The notes under the pieces: model-generated
The model's input: the letters and a program-made list of their open reading frames with translations, nothing else
What the model was told of the DNA's origin: nothing
The model's database searches: none
Made by a program: the position numbers and the translations under genes
Source: Cycas panzhihuaensis
Lineage: Eukaryota; Cycadophyta
NCBI GenBank assembly: GCA_023213395.1
Contig: CM041465.1
Location: forward strand, 97,719,741-97,783,740
Length of the DNA stretch: 64,000 nucleotides
Direction: 5' to 3'
Shown: in pieces, positions 10,414-20,830 of the stretch
Layout: every line of letters starts with the position of its first letter
Position numbering within the stretch: position 1 is the stretch's first letter

Positions 10414-11405
10414 CTAATGATTCTTCTTAGGATTTATAATGAATCTTGTAAGAATGCCAATAAAGCATGCAATATATAGCCTTGTGTTAGTAGTATAGAT
10501 GAGACTACCTACAAATTGCTTATAGAGTATTATATCTATCTCCCTAGTATCACTATCAGCTAAGAGTTTAATATTAGGCTCCATAGGTGTATCCATTGGT
10601 TGAGTACCTTCCAACATAAACTTTGTCAGAAGATGGTTGATATATTTTTCTTGGGAGAGAAATATTTTCCCATTCTTTTGAGTTACTTCAATTCCTAAGT
10701 AATATTTCATCAACCCAAGGTCAGATAATTCAAAAGTTTTAGTAAGGTTCTTCTTCAGCTGGTTGATTACCTATTCACTATTCCTTATTATTAGCATATT
10801 ATCTATAAAGATTAAGAGGTAAGTGACTTTATCATTTTGGTGCTTGATGAATAATATTGTATCAATATCTTGATAGCCATAAACCTCATATCTAAGTTAC
10901 CTTATTCTTTCAGACAACTTGGTAAACCAAGCACAAGGGCTTGCTTTAGGTAATACAAAGACTTTTTGAGCCTACAAACCTTATGCTCTTGATCAACAAT
11001 CTTGTATCCTTCTAGTTGAGCCATGTAAATTTCTTCTTTAAGGTCTCCATTGAGAAATGAAGTCTTCACATCAAGTTCATGGATTTTCTAACCCTATTGA
11101 GCAGCCAAGGCTATAAGAGTTTTGATTGTAGGCCACTTAGTTGTAGGAGCAAAGATTTTAATGTAGTTGATGCCTTCCCTTTGCATGAATCCTTTTTCCA
11201 CCAACCTTGCCTTGTGTTTTTCTAGGGTGCCATATAATTTATACTTATTTTTGAATACCCATTTATTTTGAACTATCTTTCTTCCAAGTGATAGATCAAC
11301 AAGCTTCCATGTACTATTCTTGATAAGAGATTGGTACTCTATTCATGGCATTTCTCCAAGTTGTATGCTTTATAGCTTCTTGGTACATTAGAGGCTCTTC
11401 ATTAA
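10414..11405 (-). pseudogene. CopA reverse transcriptase
   Basis: The - strand gives copia RT motifs in order from about 11400: an EEY..LI-type N terminus, LDVKTSFLNGDL..EIYMAQ, a degenerate YGLKQA region, and DLGLMKYYLGIEV, SLIYTTNTR. The catalytic box reads FIDNM, where FVDDM is expected. The second Asp is therefore Asn (GAT to AAT) and the enzyme would be dead even without the stops. CopB keeps FVDDM at the same site. Confidence 0.85.
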
Positions 11406-11838
11406 GAGCAAGGTACAATTTTACTAGTTTAAGCTCAACGAAAAGTGATTTATGGGCACTTCTAGTGCCAATTTTGCCTATCTCATCTAGTTATATATCC
11501 TTGTGTAGCTAGTAGGCTTCATGAAAACCTTAAGTTAGGAATAAGATTTTCATTTCTATAGCCTCTTGATCTTTATTTTAATCCTAAAAAGGATCATGTG
11601 AAATGTTTGGCATGGAGGAATTTGACGATGCTAGAAAAGATGGGCTAACCAATTACAGATGTTGGAGAAGATGATCCTTCTACTCTGGGTTTACCTTTAT
11701 CAACTTAACTATTCACATGATGGTGTTGGATGTGTATACATTGGCTAGGAGTCATAACTTATATCCTCCAAGGCTCTATTATCAGATTCCAAGATTTTGA
11801 GTAATTGTTAAGCATCTCCCCCCCCTAAATTTTGGAAT
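11406..11838 (-). other. CopA linker between integrase and RT
   Basis: Degenerate, low-identity stretch. It carries a run of C at 11818-11825 (G run in the element's sense) that matches the much longer G tract of CopB at 52133-52155. Confidence 0.5.
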
Positions 11839-12885
11839 TTAGACATCAAATTCAGTAGCATCATTAAATCGGTATGCAGGCATCTTGGAGTCAAGTCTAA
11901 GTAATTGATCTTCAATCTCTACAAAGATAACATGTCTAGTAATGATGATTTTACATTGTGAAGGTATGAAAACCTTATACCCATTTTTTTCCATAGGGGT
12001 ATCCAACAAAGATGCTTTTGATGGCTCTATCTTAAAGCTTATTTCTATGTTCCTCTGGAATATGAGCATAACAAGTAAAGCCAAAATTTTTGAAGTGGGA
12101 GATAGAGGGGGTTTGTTCATACTACATTTCATGTGGTGAGGGGTAGAACTTGGAGGGACTAACAGTGTTGATATAATACACATCAGTCTAGATAGCCTCA
12201 TTTCAAAGATGAGCGAGGACATTCTTATATACTAGTATAGCATGAGCCATATTCATGATGGTCCTATTCATGCACTTGACAACTCAATTTTGTTGGGGTG
12301 TAACTGCAATGGTGGTCTGATGTTTTGATTCCATGTTAATGTATGTACAATTTAAACTCATTGGATGTGTACTCTTCACCATTATCAATCCTAAGAATTT
12401 TAATCTTAAATCCAAATTCATTTTTGATGCAAGCCTTGAAAGCTTGAAACATAGAAAAAGGTTCATCTTTCTTTACAAGAAAAGTAACCTATACTTTCTT
12501 GAATGAAAGTAATATAGTGCCACTTCTATTTGAGAGAATGGATAGGCATTAGACCATATATATCTAAGTGTATAAGCTGTAAAGATCAGTTAGATTTCCA
12601 CTAACTATGAGGAAAGGGTTATCTTTGAGATTTGACAATGATACATGCTTCACATTTAACGGGCTTAGAGGAGAGCTCAGGCAAACTGGGAAGAGTGGAA
12701 TGTAGTTCTCTTAAACAATCAATTTTGGTATGGCCCATATGAGCATGCCATAGGGCTACTTGGGACAAATTTTGAGGAGTCAGGGTTGTGGTAAATGTAG
12801 AGTCATCATCAACATAGTTGGATTTAGAGGATGGTAAGCTAGTTAGGCGAAAAAGTTTGCCATCAAGAATTCCAATCATAACCAC
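11839..12885 (-). pseudogene. CopA integrase
   Basis: The - strand holds the zinc region ALWHAHMGH...KCEACIIVKSQR at 12885-12619 (all four HHCC ligands visible). The core follows in shifted frames, including HQTTIAVTPQQN near 12300. The C-terminal part ends GYKVFIPSQCKIIITRHVIF at 12000-11880. The core Asp/Glu region is broken by frameshifts. The order and wording match CopB 51190-52090. Confidence 0.85.
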
Positions 12886-13341
12886 AATATTTAAAGGAGG
12901 GTGAATGACATAGAGAGTTTAATTATTTGTAGTTACACTCTGATCAAATCCATAAGAGACAAGAGTGGATAGGAAGAGTAGGTTCTACTTCAGAGTAGAA
13001 ATATATAAAACATCAACAAGTGTAAAATCTGGAAGGCTTGGGAGTTTTAGGTAAATAGTTCCAAATCCTTCAACTAGATGAGATGATTTGTCAGTCGTGT
13101 GTACAACACCATAAACTTTAGAGTCAAAATCCTAAAAGAATAGGTAATGACAAGTCATGTGTTGTGTTGCTCTAGTGTCCATGATTCATGATGAAGTATT
13201 TGAGGTGGAACTATTTGCAACTCTAAGTAGTAAAGGCAAAAGTGAATAAGCATAGCCACAATAAGCCTCAATATACTTAGTGGATCTATTAATAACATTT
13301 GATGAAATGGTCCCAATTCTTTGAAGGTATGCATGAATAAA
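12886..13341 (-). pseudogene. CopA protease region
   Basis: The - strand around 13165-13200 reads IMDTRATQHM, the copia aspartic protease loop. The family has DTGA, and here Gly is Arg (GGA to AGA), the same kind of change as in CopE. A TGA replaces the Trp before it. The downstream stretch to the zinc region of integrase is full of stops. Confidence 0.7.
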
Positions 13342-14373
13342 TCATGTTCTACCAAAAGCATCTTCAAAAGAAGTATTATCAATATTATGTATACCATAGC
13401 ACTGATGATAACTTGGTAGTTTGTTGATGGTAATTCTATAATTTTTGGCATAATGTCCTTTTCTATTATACCTTTGGCATATAATTATTTGATTTCCAGT
13501 CCCATAAGAAGTGATTACTGGATCTAGGTCTAGGTTGATTATTTTGGCCTTGGCCTTAAGATCATTTTTGTTAGAGTTGAGGAGTCTATTGACCAAGAGG
13601 ACGTTATCCTTGTTATCTACCTCTTCCTCTTCCACAGGAATTACCACCTCTGTGAGAGTATTGATTTTAATTTTTGGTATAACAAAGATCTTCTTCTACT
13701 TCAAAAGCAGCATCACCTGGATCTGATGTAGTGGCAAAGTTGGTATCAAAGGTCTTATCAAATTTAATGAACTTATTAGCAAGAGCCTCAAAGTTTAGGG
13801 TCTTCAATGTGCCACTAGATTGAAGACTTCCTAGTAGATTTTTGTAATCTTGGATATGAAGACATGACTAAATTAAGAAATCTCATATAATACATTGAGT
13901 TTTAAAATTTTTATCAATGCCTTACTTGATTAGATGAAGATATTGATTATCTCACTTATGTGTCTTTTCTATATTTTCAATTTATTCATCTTTAACACTA
14001 AGTGAATAAATTCTAAGTATAATTTAGTGTCAAAGTTCTTCTTAAGAACTTTAAGAACTTTCCATGTTGTATCATGTACAGCTTCATCAATGAGATTGTG
14101 CAGGGAATAATTAGTAACAAGTAGTATCTCTATATGGATTTTATCATCATCAAGTTCCCATTGGCATTTAGTTACAGCTTTAGTAGGAGCAGTTGCAGCA
14201 CCTCCTCCAAAAGCAGCTTAGGTAGCTGTAGCTACAACAGATAGTATAGGTTATAAGTGATCTCTCCATAAACCTTCATACTTTACAACATTTTTGACAC
14301 CAGTGAACCACATATCCCAATTTTCTTTCCCTTTTAGAATGTAGTTCATATTTTGCTTGAACTATGAAGACAT
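13342..14373 (-). pseudogene. CopA gag
   Basis: The probable start is the ATG at 14373 (- strand), followed by a gag that reads ...ILKGKENWDMWFTGVKNV, then WELDDDKIHIEIL and DTTWKVLKVLKKNFDTK, a UBN2-type capsid core. The zinc knuckle at about 13490-13450 reads CQRYNRKGHYAKNY: the second and fourth ligands are Tyr instead of Cys (TGT to TAT). The middle is frameshifted. Homologous to CopB 49590-50580. Confidence 0.8.
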
Positions 14374-16273
14374 GGTGTCTTTTGAGAAAGCAAGAAATGA
14401 ATAAGGGACTATAAAGTGATGGCTAATAAATAACTAATCACTATTTACAAATAGGGGATGCAATGCAGTAGTATAGTCGAGGAAAGAAGAAGTGAGAATG
14501 GTTGCTCAAAGATAAAGGAAGCAACTTAGAGAAAAGTCACTAACACTTATGATAAATATTAACCTAATGCAATAGGAATATGAGAAACACTATGATGAAA
14601 ATTAGCCACTAACACTTGTGGAAAATATTAACCTAACACGGTAGGAATATAAGAAGTACCATGCTTGTGATTACACTATGGATCACTTTTTACAAATAAG
14701 TAAGTGATTAATATACAAGATTGTAGGCTAATGTAGAAGCTAATATCATTGGGTATACATAACTTGAAACTCAAATATAGGATACATAATCAACCTAATA
14801 TCCTCTAACTTGTGTTCAGCATACAGTTGAGGTTGTTAAAGGGATGCCTAGGCTTTTAATAGAATTAAGTTGGCCTTCACCTGTGATACCCACAATTATG
14901 TTTAGTGATGAAATCCAAGTCACAACAGAGCCCAGGTACTCCCAATCCTCATCTAGTTCACTAATAAATAGTTATATATATCCTTTAAAGAGTGGTATGT
15001 GCATACTCATAGCTATGATAGATATTGGATTAGGTATATTTTAATATTGTACTAAAGTTTTAGTTTTTCCATTTTGTTATTAAGATAATCCCTAATTGAG
15101 GCACGATGGTATAGCTAACCAAACCTCACCAATATTCTAGTTTAGTCCAGTCCCAACTTGAAACTCATACCTCCTTTATAGCATGACATTCTACCAACCA
15201 AGGTATCTCAACCTTGGGAATGCGTAAATAGGTTCAAGATGGTAGAAAATAACATATGTGATGTGTTCCTTTTAAGAAGAGTAAAAAGATTATTAAATTA
15301 CATTAAATGTATATTTAACTGAAAATAGAATGCTTACTTGGAGCGCTTGATTGGAGTGTCTTTAGAGTGCTTGCTTTGAGTGATTTTGGAGTGTAAAATG
15401 CAATGCTAATAAGTGAGTAAGGACACTAGATATTGCTCTAATCTAGGTGTTTTTTTCTCACTTTTACAATGGGCTGTTAATCCTTATAAAAAGAAGGAAG
15501 AAAATTTCTTCACTTTTTTTTTGTTTTTTAATATAAAACAAAGTAGTCTTTACTAAATTAATAATAACTTTCTCCCATAATGAAAAAATAGAATGCCAAT
15601 TTTTGTGATGTAAACTAAACTTAGAGCTTCATCTTCAAGAAGTAGAATCAAGTCCAAATGAGTTCTGGAAAGTTTTTGGCAACCCCACAAAGTTAGGAGA
15701 TTATATTTTTGTAGAATTCTTACTAAAAATAATTGATATTCACTAAAATAGTAATAATTTCCTCATACAATATCAAAATTTGGTGGCAATTTTTGTGCTA
15801 GAAAGTAGACTTAGAGCCTCATCTTTGAAAATTAGAATCATCTTAATTAAAGCTATGTAGAAGATTTTGCAAGCCTGTGAAGTTCAATAAGCAAATTTTA
15901 TTTCTGTAGAAATTTTAGCTTGCTAATATCTCATTAACACATGATACCATATGAAATTTCCATCATTTTTTAATCATTAGGATCCTAATATAGGCAAGGT
16001 GAGAGCATTAAATGATGGATATTTTAAATAGATGGAAATTCTTAAAAAAAGTTAAGTAGAACCTCCCCTTAGGATTGGAATCATTGGGCCTTACAACTCC
16101 CTATATTGTGCTTCCAAACTTGCAAAATAAAAAGAGAAAGCAAACAATACAATAATAATAACTTGAAAATATTTCTAAATCCACTTTCACAATCTCTTTC
16201 ACCACATGGATTGCGAGGGAGAAGAAAGTGATGGCTCCATTACAAGTGCAAGTGAGGAATATGAAGGAAGCAA
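14374..16273 (-). other. CopA leader
   Basis: About 1.9 kb of untranslated sequence between PBS and gag. It contains a 69-bp tandem duplication (units starting at 14538 and 14607). A stretch at 14900-14985 is the reverse complement of CopB 49200-49290, so the long leader is a family trait. No ORF is supported. Confidence 0.65.
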
Positions 16274-16285
16274 GTTTTGATATTA
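16274..16285 (-). promoter_or_regulatory. CopA primer binding site, decayed
   Basis: Reads TAATATCAAAAC on the - strand against TGGTATCAGAGC. It has four changes, all G to A, meaning C to T on the other strand. It lies two bases inside the LTR end. Confidence 0.8.
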
Positions 16286-16287
16286 TA

Positions 16288-16585
16288 TGAAAAGAGTGGA
16301 TCTATCCTTCATCTCCATGCATTAAACATAAATGTAAACATAGGAGAAAAAGAGACTTAAGAGAAAGAAAGAATCTCTCACAAAATGGGAAGGTAAAAAT
16401 GAGCCTCTTCTATTGAGTTTTTACTTTTATATTGAGACAGGGAGCATTAGCATTAGGTGAAATAAAATTATATATAATGCACATGAAAGTGCATTTTACT
16501 TAAGTGACCTAATTTAAAGTTCACTTAAAACACTTTTTAGAAATAGTCAACTAATCTAATGACCTTGTGACATTAACCCTTTTCA
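16288..16585 (-). repeat. CopA 5' LTR (298 bp)
   Basis: Termini TG...CA are intact when read on the + strand. Partner of 3915-4212. Directly followed by the TSD copy at 16586-16590. Confidence 0.92.
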
Positions 16586-16590
16586 GTTAG

Positions 16591-17028
16591 ACCTCATACT
16601 TCTTCTCCTAGAAAACATAATGTAGCCCCTTCTTTCCAACATATCCCTCATATCCATCCTATACACCTTTATGCTTTAATTAGTCAATCTCTAACTTCGG
16701 GGTTGCCAACCCTACCTCTTCATCACATGTTCTTAGATCCATTCCACAACTAATCACTTTTCCTTTATTTAACCCTATTCTTCCTCAATATCCTATGCCA
16801 CAGACTAATTTTTTAGTTAATCTCATAGCTTGGTTTAATCCTTCATCTACCCTCTCATCCCATTTTTTTCCTCAATAATAATAACTTATTCCTTCTACCA
16901 CTTCACATCCATCATCCTTACCTCAATGTACCACTATGTTGAGGCCAAGGAAACCTTTTCTAGATTACATAAAGTCTCCCTTTCTATGTGAGGTCCTTTT
17001 ATCCTTGATACCTCCATTCCTTCCTAAG
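16591..17028 (+). other. T1 gag segment between CopA and ChrF
   Basis: T1 sequence rejoined with 3909 on the left and 28838 on the right. The + strand is rich in Pro, Ser, Leu and His codons, as in a gag N-terminal region, with many stops. The last part reads in a frame with ...RPRKPFLDYIKSPF. No domain is assigned with certainty. Confidence 0.4.
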
Positions 17029-17376
17029 TGTAATATAACCCCACATTTCTTTAGCACTAGCAAGTGAGAACAACCGATGGGTTAAGGATTAATGTAGTTA
17101 TTAAGATTTGTATATGGACTACTAAGCCATCTAATAAGATATAAAGTTGATATGGCAACCAATAGAATCATAAAGAATAAGACCCTTGTATGTGTATTTA
17201 GAGGGTCGAATATCACTTGTAATAGTTATTGAGTATTATTATCTTAAAGAGAAAGTACTTTGATACTCCCTTTAGTGATCTATTTATTTATGATCTATTT
17301 GTGAACTTGTATTATTTTGGCTTTATTTCTATTGATTTACATCTATAAGGTTAAATTTCTAAGAGAAAATACTTCA
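17029..17376 (+). repeat. ChrF 5' LTR (348 bp)
   Basis: Begins TGTAATATAACCCCAC and ends ...ACTTCA. Partner at 28486-28832 (347 bp). Confidence 0.9.
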
Positions 17377-17378
17377 AG

Positions 17379-17391
17379 TAGTATCAAATCC
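17379..17391 (+). promoter_or_regulatory. ChrF primer binding site, decayed
   Basis: TAGTATCAAATCC lies two bases after the LTR. It is a mutated form of the initiator-Met type site TGGTATCAGAGCC, with G-to-A changes prominent. Confidence 0.7.
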
Positions 17392-18903
17392 ACATTCATG
17401 ATCATGGGAAGTGGTTCAATAGGTAAAAAAATTAAAAAATTTTATTCTCTATCAAATTAAGTACTCTCTTTACCTAAGTAGATATTGAGGAAATATCTTT
17501 TCTTAGTACTCTCTCTACAAGTACTAGTATGACTCATGAGTTACAAGGAAAAGGAATTTCTTCCCCTAAGTAATGCTAATACTCTATCTTCTTTTTGCTT
17601 TGTATTTTTTTTTTAGTTAGTCTATTATTTTAATTTTAATATTAGATTGTTAGTCTAAGGGTAGATAACACTACTAAGTAGTTACCCTCTCTCCCTTCCT
17701 CCTCTCTTTCCTGTGTAGATAACATCATTGGGCAGCTACCCAAGTAGTTGGGTAAAGACCTTATGTTGGGGGTCTTTACATATCATAAGGATATGTTATT
17801 CTGGATAAACACATTATGGCTTTTCTACCACTCACATGAAGGACTAGAGATAACACTCCTAAACCAAGCCCTAGATAAAACTTGGCTATAGAACTATACT
17901 TACACGTACCTTCAAGTATATAGGAGGACCACTTTAGGATCCCAAATCCTCCCTAGCATAGGTAAACTATTAGGCACTAAAGTCTTGTAGTATAGTGGTT
18001 AACAGTTAACACTACAAAGCTAAATACCCCAAACTTTTGTATCAAAGTTTATTAGTAGGCCTATAAAACCAAGTATACCTTGTCTAGTAGTTGGTAGGAC
18101 ACCTCTAATCATTTTCACCCTACTTCACTTGATCCATTTACTAATTAAGATTGTAACCCACTACATTTAAAAAAAAAAAAAAAAGACCAATTTATACTTA
18201 CTGCCTAAATTTAGAACTTATGAGAGTAATTAGACTTACCACAAAAAAAGAAAAATAAAAAAAAAAGTGAAAGGAAAAAAAAAAGAAAGAAAGAAAGAAG
18301 AAGAAGAAGAAAGAAAGAAGCAAAGGAAATAAATTAAAAAAAAACTTAGTCACTATTTACGGTACAAGTTCATAGCTAAAAATTACCCTTAAAACTCATA
18401 TACCTTAATTTAATTAGCATATTGTTTAGGTTATTTTACATTAGGTTAGTTTGTGTAAGTAATTTTTATGTTTTTTAGTACTTGAATTACTGGTGGGCCT
18501 TGCCACTTCATACTCACCTTAAATTTCATGCATCCCATTTAGATAAGAATTTCATGGTCTTTTTAATAGGCCAAATATCTTTTTTATGTAATTTTCAGGG
18601 TCAATAGGCTATAGACATCATATACCCCCTTTATTTACCCCTTCTCTCCTTTGTAACAACTCCCTCATCCTTATATCTTATTCTTTCCCAATCTATCCTA
18701 CTTTATCCATTTCCCTTCTTCCTACGTATTCATGCTTCTTTAATCCCCTTCTATAGCTCTAATGGTAAAAACTCAAAGAGGAAAAAAAAAATGATTTAAC
18801 CAATGACTTGTCCAAATTTAAACAAGAGGTCAATAATAAACTCGATGGCATACCTACCAAATCTGATCTTGATGGCACTAATCAAGAGATTCTCATTTAA
18901 CTC
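17392..18903 (+). other. ChrF leader and first gag codons
   Basis: Mostly AT-rich leader. It contains a low-complexity stretch at about 18169-18340: a run of A followed by GA-rich, AAG/GAAA-type repeats. The end (about 18760-18903) has gag-like coding, interrupted by CopG. No other feature is seen. Confidence 0.5.
18899..18903. repeat. TSD of CopG (AACTC, left copy)
   Basis: AACTC here is repeated exactly at 24135-24139, outside the second LTR of CopG, fixing its ends. Confidence 0.9.
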
Positions 18904-19237
18904 TGATGGGGCTGGAGGAGCAGAGCAGGACATCATAACGATCATATTTTGAGTACAACGGCACTTTCTGATAAATAGTGGTGTTAATAAACACCTGGGA
19001 GGTATTCCCTTCCCTTAAATAGAGAATTTTGAGGAGACCTCGAGTGCCATCACCCTAGCTACACAACAATTAAGATAAATTCAAAATATATTAAAGAAAA
19101 TAATGGTGATATATACCTCAAGTGAGTGGTCAGTCCAGACAGCTGTTGAGTGGCTTAAGGAGCCCTAAGGGCCCTCAAAGGTGGCTTTGAGGGGCCCTAA
19201 GCACTCTGGTGCACATACATTGGGATTATTCCCAATA
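18904..19237 (-). repeat. CopG 3' LTR (334 bp)
   Basis: Equal in length to 23801-24134. Contains an imperfect palindromic end (TTGGGAATAATCCCAA) that is also seen in the other copy. Confidence 0.93.
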
Positions 19238-19248
19238 TTCTCCCCTAT
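19238..19248 (-). promoter_or_regulatory. CopG polypurine tract
   Basis: ATAGGGGAGAA on the - strand directly before the 3' LTR. Confidence 0.8.
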
Positions 19249-20022
19249 AAGCCCAATGTGTATAACTCCCAAATCATCTCTGAATTTCTCAAATTTGATT
19301 TTCCCCAAGGCCTTTGTAAAAATATATGTTGTTTGATCTTCGGTGTTATAATAAGTTAACTCTATCTCGTTTACTTGTACAAGTTCCTGAATGAAGTGGT
19401 ATTGAGTTTCAATATGCTTTATTCTACCATGGAATACTAGATTTTTTGCCATTTGAATAGTGCTCTGATTGTCACACCAAATTCTAGTGGGACCTTGCTG
19501 TTTAATTTGAAAGTCCTGTAAGAGTCTTCTTAACTAGATTGATTCACAGGCTCCTAACACTATGGCTTTATACTTTGCTTTGGCTGTGGATAAGGAAATG
19601 GTATTTTATTTATTTGTACTCCAAGCTACCACTGCTGATCCCATACTAAATACATAACCTGAGGTAGATTTTCTATCATCAACATCACTAGCCTAATCTG
19701 AATCTGTATAACCAGTTAACTGAAACTCAGATGCAGTTTTGTAGTATAACCCAAAATCTAGAGTCCCTTTAAGATATTTAAGGATTCTTGTAGTAGCTTG
19801 CCAATGAGATGTCTTTAGATCCTATATAAATCTAGATATAACACTTACTAAATATACTATATCAGGTCAAGTAGAGGTTAAATAGATTAGGCTGCCAATC
19901 AGTTGTCTATAGAGAGTGGGATCAACTGAAGTTGAGTCATCTGTCTTAAAGAGTTTGATTCTAGTTTCTACTGGTATTGACAATGATTTACAATTTGTCA
20001 TATTAAATCTTTGTAGAAGATC
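19249..20022 (-). pseudogene. CopG RNase H and end of RT
   Basis: The - strand 19452-19249 gives HGRIKHIETQYHFIQELVQ and QTTYIFTKALGKIKFEKF, the C-terminal copia RNase H. The A-D-Y and SSTEAEY-like motifs fall in 19540-19700, and the thumb of RT in 19800-20022. Stops are scattered, but the order is continuous with the RT upstream. Confidence 0.82.
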
Positions 20023-20830
20023 TTATATATATTTACGTTGAGAGATAAATATTCCTTGTTTATCCTGCCAAACTTCCAATCTTAAGAAGTAATGTATAAG
20101 GCCTAAGTCTGTCATCTCAAATTCCTTACACATAGCATCTTTAAATTGATTTAAAAGTTGAGAGTCATTTTTGGTATAAATTAAATCATCCACATAGAGT
20201 CCTATAATCAATATTGAATTTTCTTTAATTTGGGTGTATAGGTTTGGATCTACTTGAGATCTTTCAAACTCTTGGTCTTTAAGATACATGTCTATATAGG
20301 AATACCAAGCCCTAGGTGCTTATTTTAGACCATATAATGCCTTCTTTCACTTGTACACTTTGTTTTCTTCCCCCCTGACTTTAAAACTGAGGGGTTGAGT
20401 GACATAGATATCTTCTTGGATATAACCATTTAAGAAAGCACTTTTTAGATCTATTTGATAAATAGGCCAACCTATTTGGGTGGCTAAACTTATAATCATA
20501 CGAACAGATTCCATCTTAGCGACTGGGGTAAATGTTTTGGTATAGTCTATGCCTTCTCTTTGGGCATATCCTTTAGCAACTAAACAAGCTTTATATTTAT
20601 CAATTGATCCATCGAAGTGGAACTTGGTCTTATAGATCCATTTGGTTCCAATAGCTTTTTTCCTTGGTGGTAAATCTACAAGTTTCTAAGTATCATTTTT
20701 AATGATGGACTTATATTCCTCTTGCATAGCTTTTTGCCAACACTTATGTTGATTAGCCTCACCAAAGGTTTAAGGCTCATGACTTTCGAGTAGCTTACTC
20801 ATTAGAGAATTGAGTCAGCTTCCCAATGAA
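20023..20830 (-). pseudogene. CopG reverse transcriptase
   Basis: The - strand from about 20800 reads copia RT: KWIYKTKFHFDGSIDKYKA, LVAKGYAQREG, IYQIDLKSAFLNGYI, WKKALYGLK, AWYSYIDMYL and LYVDDLIYT, then FEMTDLGLIHYFLRLEV. The YVDD box and the first catalytic Asp are intact. Only a few stops interrupt it, so it is better kept than the RTs of CopA, CopC and CopD. The domain begins abruptly at about 20830, where coding similarity ends. Confidence 0.9.

Larger units (their letters stand above)
3915..16585 (-). mobile_element. CopA: Ty1/copia element inserted in T1, itself split by CopE
   Basis: Two 298-bp LTRs in the same orientation (3915-4212 and 16288-16585) and a perfect 5-bp TSD define it. 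On the - strand the order is 5' LTR, PBS, leader, gag, protease, integrase, RT, RNase H, PPT, 3' LTR, the standard copia order. CopE (5004-10208) interrupts the RNase H region. CopA without CopE is about 7.5 kb. LTRs are roughly 85% alike by eye, so the insertion is old. Every coding part is broken by stops, frameshifts or changed catalytic residues. Its closest relative here is CopB. Confidence 0.92.

Noticed and set aside
13511-13726. 71-codon + strand ORF
   Set aside because: Antisense shadow of the CopA gag end.
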